A DNA stretch of 38,050 bases from a virus. Below the pieces are notes generated by a model. It made no database searches, was not told where the DNA came from, and saw only the letters and a program-made list of their open reading frames with translations. The stretch is taken from the IMG/VR virus record IMGVR_UViG_3300017779_000037, positions 1 to 38,050 of that record, one strand, 5' to 3'. A program made the translations under genes and the position numbers. Positions 9,009-16,618 of the stretch are shown in pieces (within the stretch, counting starts at the first letter, position 1; each line of letters starts with the position of its first letter).

Positions 9009-9340
9009 TATGCAACCTCCTTAAAACCAAAACTAGCAACTTCATACTTTTTAGTACCAACAAGCATTTGGTCACCAACAGATGTGGAACGCAAACCCCA
9101 TTCCTTACCACTATCATCAACATGAAGTGGAGCCATTACAGTGACATTAGGATTAAAGTCACCGTTAGATTCTCCGCCTTCAAAAACTTCTTTTTTGATT
9201 GACCAAGAACCCATTACATTGTTTGTCCAACGATAAGCATATTCAAGTGCTTCCATTTCTTCTGTTCCTTCCGGAGCATCAACAAATGCTACAACGTGGG
9301 GAGTATCATCGAATGCTGAATGTATAACTGAAACTTTCAT
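9008..9340 (-). CDS. Hypothetical phage protein, 110 aa
   Basis: A 110-residue protein beginning MKVSVIHSAF, with beta-rich ends and an acidic middle. A conserved-looking aromatic patch (YAYRWTNNVMGSW) occupies residues about 35-47. No known domain is recognised. The start follows AGAGAGAGG and lies about 23 bases beyond the predicted transcription start of the promoter at 9370-9397. Its stop overlaps the next start by one base. This promoter has the GANTC-containing spacer shared with others in the block, which suggests the gene is expressed early by host RNA polymerase. Confidence 0.75.
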   Translation of the reverse strand: MKVSVIHSAFDDTPHVVAFVDAPEGTEEMEALEYAYRWTNNVMGSWSIKKEVFEGGESNGDFNPNVTVMAPLHVDDSGKEWGLRSTSVGDQMLVGTKKYEVASFGFKEVA

Positions 9341-9369
9341 ATTAACCTCTCTCTTTTGATTATGTAATT

Positions 9370-9397
9370 ATAATAACACGATTCGTGTATCTGTCAA
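9370..9397 (-). promoter_or_regulatory. Sigma70-type promoter with GANTC and a palindrome in the spacer (serves 110-, 82- and 62-aa genes)
   Basis: On the minus strand, -35 TTGACA lies at 9392-9397 and -10 TATTAT at 9370-9375, spacer 16. The spacer holds GANTC at 9380-9384, centred in the 13-base dyad ACACGAATCGTGT (9376-9388, 5-bp arms). Distances are 7 bases from -35 to GANTC and 4 from GANTC to -10, identical to the promoters at 10086 and 10500. An alternative -10 TATAAT at 9367-9372 would need a 19-base spacer. The gap 9341-9401 otherwise holds only the leader. Confidence 0.75.
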
Positions 9398-9401
9398 GTT
9401 T

Positions 9402-9581
9402 TTAGTCGAAAAAGTTACCTAAAACCCAAACAAATTTTGTGTCAGATACTTGTTGCCACATTCCGTCTTTCCAGTTTGGCCACAATATTTTGCGATTTGC
9501 ATCTTCCATTACGTCAAGACCGTTTTCTGCTTTAGCTACAAACGTGTCACCTAAATGATTTTCAAATGTGAATGTTTTCAT
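9402..9581 (-). CDS. Small hypothetical protein, 59 aa
   Basis: A 59-residue gene on the minus strand with start ATG 9579-9581 and stop TAA 9402-9404. It is preceded by a strong AAGGAGAGAG ribosome site and lies ten bases after the stop of the 156-aa gene, so it is the second gene of that unit. The protein starts MKTFTFENHLGDTFVAKAEN and is unusually rich in Trp and Phe (WPNWKDGMW, then KFVWVLGNFFD). No family is recognised. The ribosome site, spacing and lack of competing frames argue that it is real. Its end abuts the promoter at 9370-9397. Confidence 0.75.
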   Translation of the reverse strand: MKTFTFENHLGDTFVAKAENGLDVMEDANRKILWPNWKDGMWQQVSDTKFVWVLGNFFD

Positions 9582-9590
9582 TCTCTCTCC

Positions 9591-10061
9591 TTAAACTAAA
9601 CTAGTACGGGTATCGCCTTCAATTTTAAGGACGCATTTGCCTGTACTAAGATTATCGACATTACCAACAAACTTGCCAACAAGATGTTCATACTGAGTTC
9701 CTTTCTGAAATTCACCAACAACATAACCACGTTTCATATACCAATCTCCTTTTTTATTCTTACGAATAAGGTTATCAGTATATAATGTTTCCCAACCCTT
9801 TGGATCAAATTCTTTTTGTGATTTAACAAATTCAGATTCAAAATTATCATCACATGGGAAGAAGTCAAAAAAGTTTTCTTCGTATGCATTACTTGAAGAT
9901 GTAACTAAATCGATAACAGTTTTAGCCTCTTCGGCTGTATCTGCCTCTATAACATAAGTGTTTCCACCTTTGTTTTTCCAGTATTCTGAGACACCATCCC
10001 AATCATCATTATGAGCGGCATAGTTTTCACGAATAGCAGTTTCAATAACGAATTTACTCAT
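9591..10061 (-). CDS. Hypothetical phage protein, 156 aa
   Basis: A 156-residue protein from the start MSKFVIETAI. A longer frame begins 18 bases upstream at 10079, but the GGAG site sits directly before 10061 and the predicted transcription start is near 10079, so the shorter start is preferred. The N-terminal pattern ENYAAHNDDWDG, then YWKNKGGNTYVIE, is one I associate with proteins recurring in phages and bacteria, without known activity. An acidic aromatic segment (NFFDFFPCDDNFESEF) follows. The C-terminal third looks like a small beta-barrel (WYMKRGYVVGEFQ). It is followed ten bases later by the 59-aa gene and served by the promoter at 10086-10113. Confidence 0.75.
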   Translation of the reverse strand: MSKFVIETAIRENYAAHNDDWDGVSEYWKNKGGNTYVIEADTAEEAKTVIDLVTSSSNAYEENFFDFFPCDDNFESEFVKSQKEFDPKGWETLYTDNLIRKNKKGDWYMKRGYVVGEFQKGTQYEHLVGKFVGNVDNLSTGKCVLKIEGDTRTSLV

Positions 10062-10085
10062 ATCTGTCTCCTTCATCATGTTTAT

Positions 10086-10113
10086 ATAATAGCACGATTC
10101 CTAAATATGTCAA
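10086..10113 (-). promoter_or_regulatory. Sigma70-type promoter with GANTC in the spacer (serves 156- and 59-aa genes)
   Basis: On the minus strand, -35 TTGACA lies at 10108-10113 and -10 TATTAT at 10086-10091, spacer 16. GANTC (GAATC) is at 10096-10100, within GGAATCGTG. Geometry is -35, 7 bases, GANTC, 4 bases, -10, the same as the promoters at 9370 and 10500. The expected transcript start near 10079 rules against the longer reading of the downstream gene. Confidence 0.75.
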
Positions 10114-10118
10114 GTTTT

Positions 10119-10466
10119 TTAGTCTAATCGTGATCCTGCATATGCTTTGAAGCCATGTGATTTCATTACTTTAGCATAAGCCTGAGCACCTTCTTCTTTA
10201 CAATCAATATTTTGACCTGCGTAATCACCTGGATTCCACAACTGCCATGCTTTTCCTGTCCAGTCTTTTTTAAATCCAATAGATTCTAAACCTTTACGTT
10301 CTGCTTTACCGAGTTTAGTATTACCCTTGTTTTCAGGATAAACTGTAACCCATGCAAAACCACATGAGTATTGGTCTTCACCTTTTAGAACGTTATTGAA
10401 AAATGTGTCAACGGCTTGTACAGCCTGTGTTTTTGCCTCGTTAGCAACTTCTTGATATGTAGTCAT
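10119..10466 (-). CDS. Hypothetical phage protein, 115 aa
   Basis: A 115-residue protein. Its core (QYSCGFAWVTVYP, then GNTKLGKAERKGLESIGFKKD, then GKAWQLWNPG, and the end AYAGSRLD) resembles a conserved phage/bacterial protein I have seen only as hypothetical. It appears to be a compact mixed alpha/beta domain with no membrane segment. The start follows AGAGAGGATC and lies about 27 bases beyond the predicted start of transcription from 10500-10527. Its stop lies six bases before the -35 box of the next promoter, so each small unit in this block has its own promoter. Confidence 0.75.
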   Translation of the reverse strand: MTTYQEVANEAKTQAVQAVDTFFNNVLKGEDQYSCGFAWVTVYPENKGNTKLGKAERKGLESIGFKKDWTGKAWQLWNPGDYAGQNIDCKEEGAQAYAKVMKSHGFKAYAGSRLD

Positions 10467-10499
10467 AGTTAGATCCTCTCTTTTATTTAATATACATAT

Positions 10500-10527
10500 A
10501 GTATACTACGAATCGAGAATCTGTCAA
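10500..10527 (-). promoter_or_regulatory. Sigma70-type promoter with two GANTC sites in the spacer (serves 115-aa gene)
   Basis: On the minus strand, -35 TTGACA lies at 10522-10527 and -10 TATACT at 10500-10505, spacer 16. One GANTC lies at 10510-10514 with the same 7/4 spacing as in the promoters at 9370 and 10086. A second lies at 10517-10521, touching the -35 box. It fills the gap between the nuclease-like gene and the 115-aa gene. Confidence 0.75.
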
Positions 10528-10531
10528 GTTT

Positions 10532-11107
10532 TTACACCCATTTAAAGTGTATATTTGGTACTTTTCTTGGTGAACCGTCTTTCTTTTTATCAATAATATC
10601 AATGCTTCCCGTTAGAAGTTCATATCTATTGTCTTCAACTAGTTCTTTTTTCCCGTACCACGTACCATAATAGGTTGCATTTTTCTTCATTTTCTTATCT
10701 TCATTGAGCATATGACTACGCCAATCAGATTCAACCATATCTTGCATTGCACAAAATAATTTTGTAGAATCATTGTATTTCCAACTCAATAAGAGATATA
10801 AGCCGGGACGCTTTGAAAAGCTACCCCCTTGCCACTTATCAGCACCGCATGTTTTGATTTCAATTGGATCTCCGTTGATATAAACATCAGCAACATTTAC
10901 ACCTACTTTGACTTCCGTGTTAATATTCTTTTCTTTAAGAATATTAAGAAAACTTACTTGAGCAATCTCACTCATTAGTTCACTTTGTTGTTTCGTACTG
11001 AATTCGATACCGTCTTTTTCAAATTCTGAACGATACTTATTAAACAAAGTTCTTATTCGTTCTTCTACCGCAGGCCAGTTATTACGGATGATATCCTTTG
11101 TAGACAT
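10532..11107 (-). CDS. PD-(D/E)XK nuclease-like protein
   Basis: A 191-residue protein from the start MSTKDIIRNN. A frame open to 11170 adds 21 residues overlapping clpP, but AAGGA lies eight bases before 11107, so that start is chosen. Residues about 65-87 read TEVKVGVNVADVYINGDP then IEIKT. This gives Asp74, then Glu83-x-Lys85, the Asp...ExK core of restriction-endonuclease-like nucleases, with Glu65 on a preceding helix or strand. The N-terminal 60 residues are helical; the C-terminal half holds beta segments (LYLLLSWKYN) and a Lys-rich tail. It may cut host or competitor DNA or act in DNA processing. The fold is inferred from one motif and no catalysis is proven. It lies 31 bases downstream of clpP and probably shares its promoter. 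Confidence 0.5.
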   Translation of the reverse strand: MSTKDIIRNNWPAVEERIRTLFNKYRSEFEKDGIEFSTKQQSELMSEIAQVSFLNILKEKNINTEVKVGVNVADVYINGDPIEIKTCGADKWQGGSFSKRPGLYLLLSWKYNDSTKLFCAMQDMVESDWRSHMLNEDKKMKKNATYYGTWYGKKELVEDNRYELLTGSIDIIDKKKDGSPRKVPNIHFKWV

Positions 11108-11138
11108 CGGGGTATTCCTTCTCATTATTTCTAGATAG

Positions 11139-11735
11139 TTACTCTGGTCTTTTATCGATGATTTTATCAATAAGACCGTATTGTAATGATTCTTCTGGAT
11201 TCATGAAGTTATCTCGCTCCATATCACCATATAAATCATTATAGTTTTTTCCGGCTGTATTGTGTTGCACGTATATCTGAATTAATCGTGCTTTTGTTTT
11301 TAGAATTTCTTGTACTTGAATTTCCATATCTGTAGCTTGTCCACCGGCACCGCCACTTGGTTGGTGTATCATATGTCTGGCATTAGGTAACATGTATCGT
11401 TTACCTTTTGCTCCGGCAGTAGCTAAGAGTGAACCCATAGAACATGCTTGTCCAAGAACCATTGTAGAAACATCTGGTTTGACAAATTGCATGGTATCAT
11501 AGATAGCCATACCAGCAGTTACATGTCCTCCTGGTGAATTGATATAAAAATGTATATCTTTCTCTGGATTTTCAGCTTCTAAGAATAGAAGTTGGGCACA
11601 AATCAAGTCTGATTGATAATCATTGACTTCGCCTGTAAGAAATATTACTCGTTCTTTAAGCAAACGAGAAAAAATATCGAAACTACGTTCTCCGTTTGCA
11701 GTTTGGTCAATGACCATAGGTACTAGATTAGGCAT
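11139..11735 (-). CDS. clpP: ClpP-type serine peptidase
   Basis: A 198-residue ClpP, close to the usual mature length. The triad is complete: Ser99 in GQACSMGS, His124 in MIHQP and Asp175 in MERDNF. The oxyanion loop INSPGG (65-70), the handle segment around [13 protein letters not shown], and the end [15 protein letters not shown] are all typical. ClpP forms a double-heptamer chamber that degrades proteins passed to it by ClpX or ClpA. No unfoldase gene is visible here, so the phage enzyme may use the host ATPase, mix with host ClpP, or act alone on phage proteins. It is the first gene of the minus-strand block, with GGAG 13 bases before the start and a near-perfect promoter at 11766-11794. 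Confidence 0.93.
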   Translation of the reverse strand: MPNLVPMVIDQTANGERSFDIFSRLLKERVIFLTGEVNDYQSDLICAQLLFLEAENPEKDIHFYINSPGGHVTAGMAIYDTMQFVKPDVSTMVLGQACSMGSLLATAGAKGKRYMLPNARHMIHQPSGGAGGQATDMEIQVQEILKTKARLIQIYVQHNTAGKNYNDLYGDMERDNFMNPEESLQYGLIDKIIDKRPE

Positions 11736-11765
11736 AATTTTATTTATTCTCCTATAATTTCATTT

Positions 11766-11794
11766 ATTATACATAAAATGAATCATAAAGTCAA
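11766..11794 (-). promoter_or_regulatory. Near-consensus sigma70 promoter with GANTC (serves clpP)
   Basis: On the minus strand, -35 TTGACT lies at 11789-11794 and -10 TATAAT at 11766-11771, spacer 17. GANTC (GATTC) sits at 11780-11784 inside the 9-base palindrome ATGATTCAT. Spacing differs from the other three: 4 bases from -35 and 8 from -10. It lies in the divergent gap 11736-11853, back to back with the late promoter of gene 25. Confidence 0.8.
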
Positions 11795-11820
11795 CAGTAA
11801 AAGTACGAAGTTTATATGTT

Positions 11821-11828
11821 GATAAATA
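11821..11828 (+). promoter_or_regulatory. T4-type late promoter (GATAAATA) for gene 25 operon
   Basis: GATAAATA fits the T4 late -10 element (TATAAATA) and the NATAAATA variant known from marine T4-like phages, which is read by the late sigma gp55. It starts exactly 33 bases before the gene 25 ATG. The same octamer at the same distance precedes the gene at 25724. Confidence 0.75.
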
Positions 11829-11853
11829 CTCTTAATAGTAAAGAGAGTATATA

Positions 11854-12210
11854 ATGGCAAGATTTATAGGTTTTAGTACTAAGAACAAACAAGCAATCAA
11901 TCACACACTAACAGGTAAAGAGTTAGTGGTTGAAGACTTATTGAATAATATAATGACACGTAAAGGCGAAAGAATTATGATGCCTACGTATGGGTCAATC
12001 GTTCATGACCTAGTATTTGAACCGCTAACATCAGACATTAAAAAGCTAATTGAAGAAGATTTAACACAGATTATCAACGATGAACCAAGGGTCAACTTAA
12101 CAAGTATTAACTTAACTGAGTCAGACCATACAGTAACAGCATCAATATCGGTTGATTTATTACCAGAGAAAGAGCCGATTACATTAACAATAGACCTACA
12201 GAGAGAATAA
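11854..12210 (+). CDS. 25: gp25 baseplate wedge subunit
   Basis: A 118-residue protein of the gp25/GPW family, the conserved inner wedge component of contractile tails that nucleates the sheath. Family signs are the N-terminal FSTKNKQ, the segment GERIMMPTYGS (38-48), LVFEP (53-57), and the diagnostic EPR (77-79) in INDEPRV, ending in a strand (PITLTIDLQRE). Length matches the family (T4 gp25 is 132). It is the first gene of a late operon, with AAGAGAG before the start and the late promoter 33 bases upstream. One base separates it from gene 6, its structural partner in the wedge. Confidence 0.93.
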   Translation: MARFIGFSTKNKQAINHTLTGKELVVEDLLNNIMTRKGERIMMPTYGSIVHDLVFEPLTSDIKKLIEEDLTQIINDEPRVNLTSINLTESDHTVTASISVDLLPEKEPITLTIDLQRE

Positions 12211-12211
12211 A

Positions 12212-15200
12212 ATGAGTCAAGATAGAATAGATAACTTATTCGCAAGTGAAAGTTGGACCAGTGTCTATACGGCATTCACCAATGTTAGCTTGAAGGCTTA
12301 TGATTTTGATAGCATACGTGAGAGTTTACTTGCGTATATAAGCAGAACATATCCAGATAAATTTAACGATTTTATAGCAAGTTCAGAATTTATTGCAATT
12401 CTAGACCTTGTTGCATACCTAGGTCATTCTCTAGCATTTAGAAATGACATGAACACACGTGAAAACTTCCTAGATACAGCGGAACGCCGTTTGAGTATCT
12501 TGCGAATGGCACAAACATTGGGCTACATAAAAACAAGGCCTATCAATGCACGTGGTATGATGAAAATCACAAGTGTAACAACTACAGAAGATGTTGCAGA
12601 CAACGAAGGTAATTCTCTCGCTGGTATCGTTGTTAACTGGAACGACTCTAATGATGTTGATTGGTATGAAAAATTTATAACAGTCTTAAACGCCTCTTTC
12701 AATAAAAATACAAAAATTCAAGAGCCAAGTGCTTCACTTACAGTAGGTAATATAGAAAATTACCTTTATGAAGTAAACGAAAACCCATTATCTAAATCTT
12801 TAGCATATGCTTTCTCAACAAATGTTGCAGGAGCAAATAGAAGATTTGAAGCAGTGCGTACTGTAATAGAAGATGATAAAATTATTGAGGGCGAACCTAT
12901 TGCTACTAATAATTTTACAATCTTAAACAGAAACGATAACTTAGGACCTGGCAGTGACAGAACTGGTTTCTTTGTTACTACAAAAGCAGGACAACTAAAA
13001 AGCGAATTATTTAGATATCAGTCTCAACTTTCAAATAGAGTTGAAGTAATTGATGATTCAAACATTTCTAATTCAGATGTATGGGTACAAAAATTTGACA
13101 CATCAAGTGGTGCGTATAAATCAAGTGTTACTAAAGTTGACAATGATACACGTGAAACTGCAATCTATAATTCTCTTAGAACAGGTTCAGGAGACTTAGT
13201 AAGTGTTCATACAAATGTAGATAACTCAGTTGAACTAAGATATCCTGATGGCGTATTTGGAAATGCGGCATTCGGTGACTATCGTGTTTGGTATAGAACA
13301 TGTGATAATGAAAATTACTCTATAAATTCAGGTGATATCAAAAATGTAGAAATCTCTATTCCATATATTGGCACAGATGATAAGAGTTATAGAATTACTC
13401 TATCACTACAAAGCACACGTGACTTTGCTGAAAACTTTGCGGCAGAAACATTTACAAGTGTAAGAAGAATTGCACAAAAGGCCTACTATTCACAAGACAG
13501 AATGGTAAACGCACAAGATTATAATGTTTACCCACTAACGTTAGGTAATAACGTTGTAAGAAAAGTGAAAGCAGTTAATACAACATTTGCAGGTAATTCA
13601 CGTTATTTTGAAATGGACGATGTTACCGGACATCATTCAGACCTAAGTATTACAGGAACAGATGGTTCTGTGTTTATCGAAGATGATGGTGGTATTCAAC
13701 CAGATTATTCACAAGTAACAGCGGCTACACCTGTATATCCTGATTGGTCAAACGCATTGAAACTATCTTTAAGTTTTAATAGAGATAGTGGCAAATCAGT
13801 TGACTTTATTAGAAACGAAATTTCAAAAGCAATAAGACACCCAGCAATAGTTAATCAATATTTTTATCAATATAAAGATGATGCAACTGTTAATATTTCT
13901 GTAGCATTATCTGATGGTGCTTATACAAAAAGCCCATTAAATAATTTACAAATTGAAACAACTAATCCGATTGATGTAGAAGTTGGGGATTTCATCACAC
14001 TTAAAGGTGAATCAGATACTATATATTATGCAAAAGTAATAAAAGTAAATTCATCAGATCCTGCAGAAATTGTACTAGATAAAGTTATTACAGAAACTGG
14101 TGTCATTACAAAAATTTGTAAAAACATTAGAATGAAATTTACAGATGCAGAAATTCAAGCAATAAGAACACAAAAGATAGATGATGCACAGATACAATCA
14201 TTTACTTTATATTATGACCTAGATACTGTTACCAATACTTGGGGATGGAATATCTGGGACGGGCAATCAAACATTACTGGTAAAATTATTGTATTTTACA
14301 AATATGAACCAGGTATACGAACAAACGAAGCAGAATACACCGCATACATCAAAGGCAAAAAAGTTGTTTTTGAAAGTCGTGACCAAGTTAAATTTTATTA
14401 TGGAAACAAAGACATTGTAGTTGATAATGAAACTAATTTGGCAGAACGTGATAAAATTTTAATTAACTATTACAACCCAGGTGATATGACACCTGCTACA
14501 TCAAACACTACAGGCTCAGACATTATTACAGTTGGGTATGCATGTGATTTAGAAAGCTACACAGACAATGGATCTGGTGGAGCAACATTTGATGCAGTGT
14601 TTAAATACACTGGTGCAGACAAAACACTTGAGTTTGTGGAAAATAACCCAAGCCAAATAGGTAGTCCTACATATAAACATTTTCTTGTTTCACCTGATGG
14701 TCTTGAATATGAACTAGACCCAAGTGAAATAGTTGCACCGAATAGTCCAGATGATATTATCGGGGCGACACCAGAATATAAATTAAGTTTTGAAATTTCA
14801 GACCTTTCAAAATATATTTCTACACTAGATGATGTTGCGTTAAATGAAACAGTCGATGACTCTACAGAAATAAATGTTTCACCAGACCAAATAGTTGTTG
14901 TAACAAATACGGGCGCGGCCAGTGTTGCTTCATCTGAACCATCATATTCTACAGTTTCAACAAATAACCTAGAAAATACTTATGGCTTCAAGGGCAAACC
15001 ATCAACGACATATTTTAACTCAGCACCAACTACAGGAAACTTTTTCTGGATAGACGAAGATGAGTTACCAACAGGCGAAACATACACAACTGCAACAACA
15101 GGTATGACAGGTGTACAAACAAACTTTATTACTCAATATGACACTGCATTAAACAACTGGAAATTTACATATCCAATTGAAACATGGGGTGCCATCGAAA

Positions 15201-16618
15201 GTGCAGATAATATCGATAACGATGTTAGATTTAAACAAACAGCATATGCTGAACTTTCATTTAGTTCATCAGAAACATTAACACAAAGTACACTAGTTTT
15301 AAGAGATGCAAATGGCGTTATATTAGATAAAGACCATACAGAACTTACCAGTACAGCAGGTTCAGGTGTAACGAACTATAAAGTAATATTTTGGACATCA
15401 GACCCTGGAGAAGGAACTTTAATTGATGTTCTAAAAGGCGATGGGTCTCAAACTACAAGTATCGGTACATTTGCAGTTAAAGTTGTTGCTACAGTGAATC
15501 TTATTAGTTCAGTAGAAACACAAACAAGCACATATGAAACAAAGAGTGCTTATGTATATAATGATTATATTACTGATACAGGTTATATTAATGAATCAAG
15601 AGTTAAACTTCTGACTATGGATACAACAGGTAATCCATATGGCGTACTAGATATATTTAAAACACCAAATAACGATTCTAAAATTGTCGTAGAAGATTAT
15701 TATACTGGTTCACAAAGATTTGAAAGAGTTTCTAAAATGGCAACAGCGGGTCCAAATATTGGTGGTACAAACCCTATACCAGAAAATACAAGACCTGAAT
15801 TTAAACTTTGGTACAATACAGACACAGATCCAACAAACGGACAAAAATGGTTCTATTATATTGATGGTGTTTGGACACCTCAATTTGTGTTTAGTCAACC
15901 AGACCCAAGTGACCCTACATGTATATACTTTGGTCCTACTAAATTTAAAGTTGTTCAAGGAAGAAGTTTTACAGAAGATAGATTTATGAGTTTTAGATGG
16001 GATCATTATGCAGACTTAGATAAGAGAATAGATCCTAGTACAAGTAATATTGTTGACATTTATGTTCTTACAAGTGACTATGTAAGAAAGGTAAACAAAT
16101 GGATAGCAGGTGGTTTCAAAGCAACTATACCTACTGCACCCAACAACTATGAATTAAAATCATTAATGAGTTCTATCGAACCGAAGGCGGCCATCGCAGA
16201 CCATATCAGTTATATACCAGTCAAGTTTAAATACTTGTTTGGTTCTTTTGCACAACCTGAAAATCAAGCAATGTTTAAAGTTGTCAAAAAGTCAGGAACT
16301 TCATATACTGATAGTGAAGTCAAAACTGCGGTGTCGGCAAAAGTTAATGAATATTTTGATTTAAATAATTGGGACTTTGGTGATACATTCTATTTCTCAG
16401 AATTGGCATCTTACTTACATCAGCAACTTGGTAACTATATTGCTAGTGTTGTTATAACACCTAAATTCTCAACAAGCGGTTTTACAGACTTGCTAAGTAT
16501 TACTAGTGAACCAAATGAGATTTTCTTAAGTGTTACAACGTCATCCGATGTAAAAATAATTTCAGCAATCTCACAAACAGAATTACAAGGCGAGGATGTG
16601 ACAGACTATGGCCAATAA
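12212..16618 (+). CDS. 6: gp6 baseplate wedge subunit, enlarged
   Basis: A 1468-residue protein, more than twice T4 gp6 (660). The N-terminal 130 residues carry the gp6 signature (FIASSEFIAILDLVAYLGHS, FRNDMNTRENFLDTAERR, then ILRMAQTLGY). Residues about 225-500 form the baseplate-J-like part (ATNNFTILNRND, YPDGVFGNAAFG, later RRIAQKAYYSQDRMVNAQDY). The long middle (about 500-1230) is mostly beta-rich and has no T4 counterpart I can see. The C-terminus (NNWDFGDTFYFSELASYLHQ, then SVVITPKF) resembles the wedge-ring dimerisation end of gp6. gp6 forms the continuous inner ring of the baseplate with gp25, gp53 and gp7. Its last 11 bases overlap the next gene. Confidence 0.9.
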   Translation: MSQDRIDNLFASESWTSVYTAFTNVSLKAYDFDSIRESLLAYISRTYPDKFNDFIASSEFIAILDLVAYLGHSLAFRNDMNTRENFLDTAERRLSILRMAQTLGYIKTRPINARGMMKITSVTTTEDVADNEGNSLAGIVVNWNDSNDVDWYEKFITVLNASFNKNTKIQEPSASLTVGNIENYLYEVNENPLSKSLAYAFSTNVAGANRRFEAVRTVIEDDKIIEGEPIATNNFTILNRNDNLGPGSDRTGFFVTTKAGQLKSELFRYQSQLSNRVEVIDDSNISNSDVWVQKFDTSSGAYKSSVTKVDNDTRETAIYNSLRTGSGDLVSVHTNVDNSVELRYPDGVFGNAAFGDYRVWYRTCDNENYSINSGDIKNVEISIPYIGTDDKSYRITLSLQSTRDFAENFAAETFTSVRRIAQKAYYSQDRMVNAQDYNVYPLTLGNNVVRKVKAVNTTFAGNSRYFEMDDVTGHHSDLSITGTDGSVFIEDDGGIQPDYSQVTAATPVYPDWSNALKLSLSFNRDSGKSVDFIRNEISKAIRHPAIVNQYFYQYKDDATVNISVALSDGAYTKSPLNNLQIETTNPIDVEVGDFITLKGESDTIYYAKVIKVNSSDPAEIVLDKVITETGVITKICKNIRMKFTDAEIQAIRTQKIDDAQIQSFTLYYDLDTVTNTWGWNIWDGQSNITGKIIVFYKYEPGIRTNEAEYTAYIKGKKVVFESRDQVKFYYGNKDIVVDNETNLAERDKILINYYNPGDMTPATSNTTGSDIITVGYACDLESYTDNGSGGATFDAVFKYTGADKTLEFVENNPSQIGSPTYKHFLVSPDGLEYELDPSEIVAPNSPDDIIGATPEYKLSFEISDLSKYISTLDDVALNETVDDSTEINVSPDQIVVVTNTGAASVASSEPSYSTVSTNNLENTYGFKGKPSTTYFNSAPTTGNFFWIDEDELPTGETYTTATTGMTGVQTNFITQYDTALNNWKFTYPIETWGAIESADNIDNDVRFKQTAYAELSFSSSETLTQSTLVLRDANGVILDKDHTELTSTAGSGVTNYKVIFWTSDPGEGTLIDVLKGDGSQTTSIGTFAVKVVATVNLISSVETQTSTYETKSAYVYNDYITDTGYINESRVKLLTMDTTGNPYGVLDIFKTPNNDSKIVVEDYYTGSQRFERVSKMATAGPNIGGTNPIPENTRPEFKLWYNTDTDPTNGQKWFYYIDGVWTPQFVFSQPDPSDPTCIYFGPTKFKVVQGRSFTEDRFMSFRWDHYADLDKRIDPSTSNIVDIYVLTSDYVRKVNKWIAGGFKATIPTAPNNYELKSLMSSIEPKAAIADHISYIPVKFKYLFGSFAQPENQAMFKVVKKSGTSYTDSEVKTAVSAKVNEYFDLNNWDFGDTFYFSELASYLHQQLGNYIASVVITPKFSTSGFTDLLSITSEPNEIFLSVTTSSDVKIISAISQTELQGEDVTDYGQ

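Noticed and set aside
10061-10079. Start at 10079 for the 156-aa gene (six extra residues)
   Set aside because: The predicted transcript start falls at about 10079 and the GGAG site serves the ATG at 10061.
11108-11170. Upstream start at 11170 for the nuclease-like gene
   Set aside because: It would overlap clpP by 32 bases without a ribosome site, while AAGGA stands before 11107.
11742-11755. AATAAATA on the minus strand just before clpP as a late promoter
   Set aside because: It lies only about 13 bases from the start codon, between the ribosome site and the ATG, too close to act as a -10; the sigma70 promoter at 11766 explains clpP expression.
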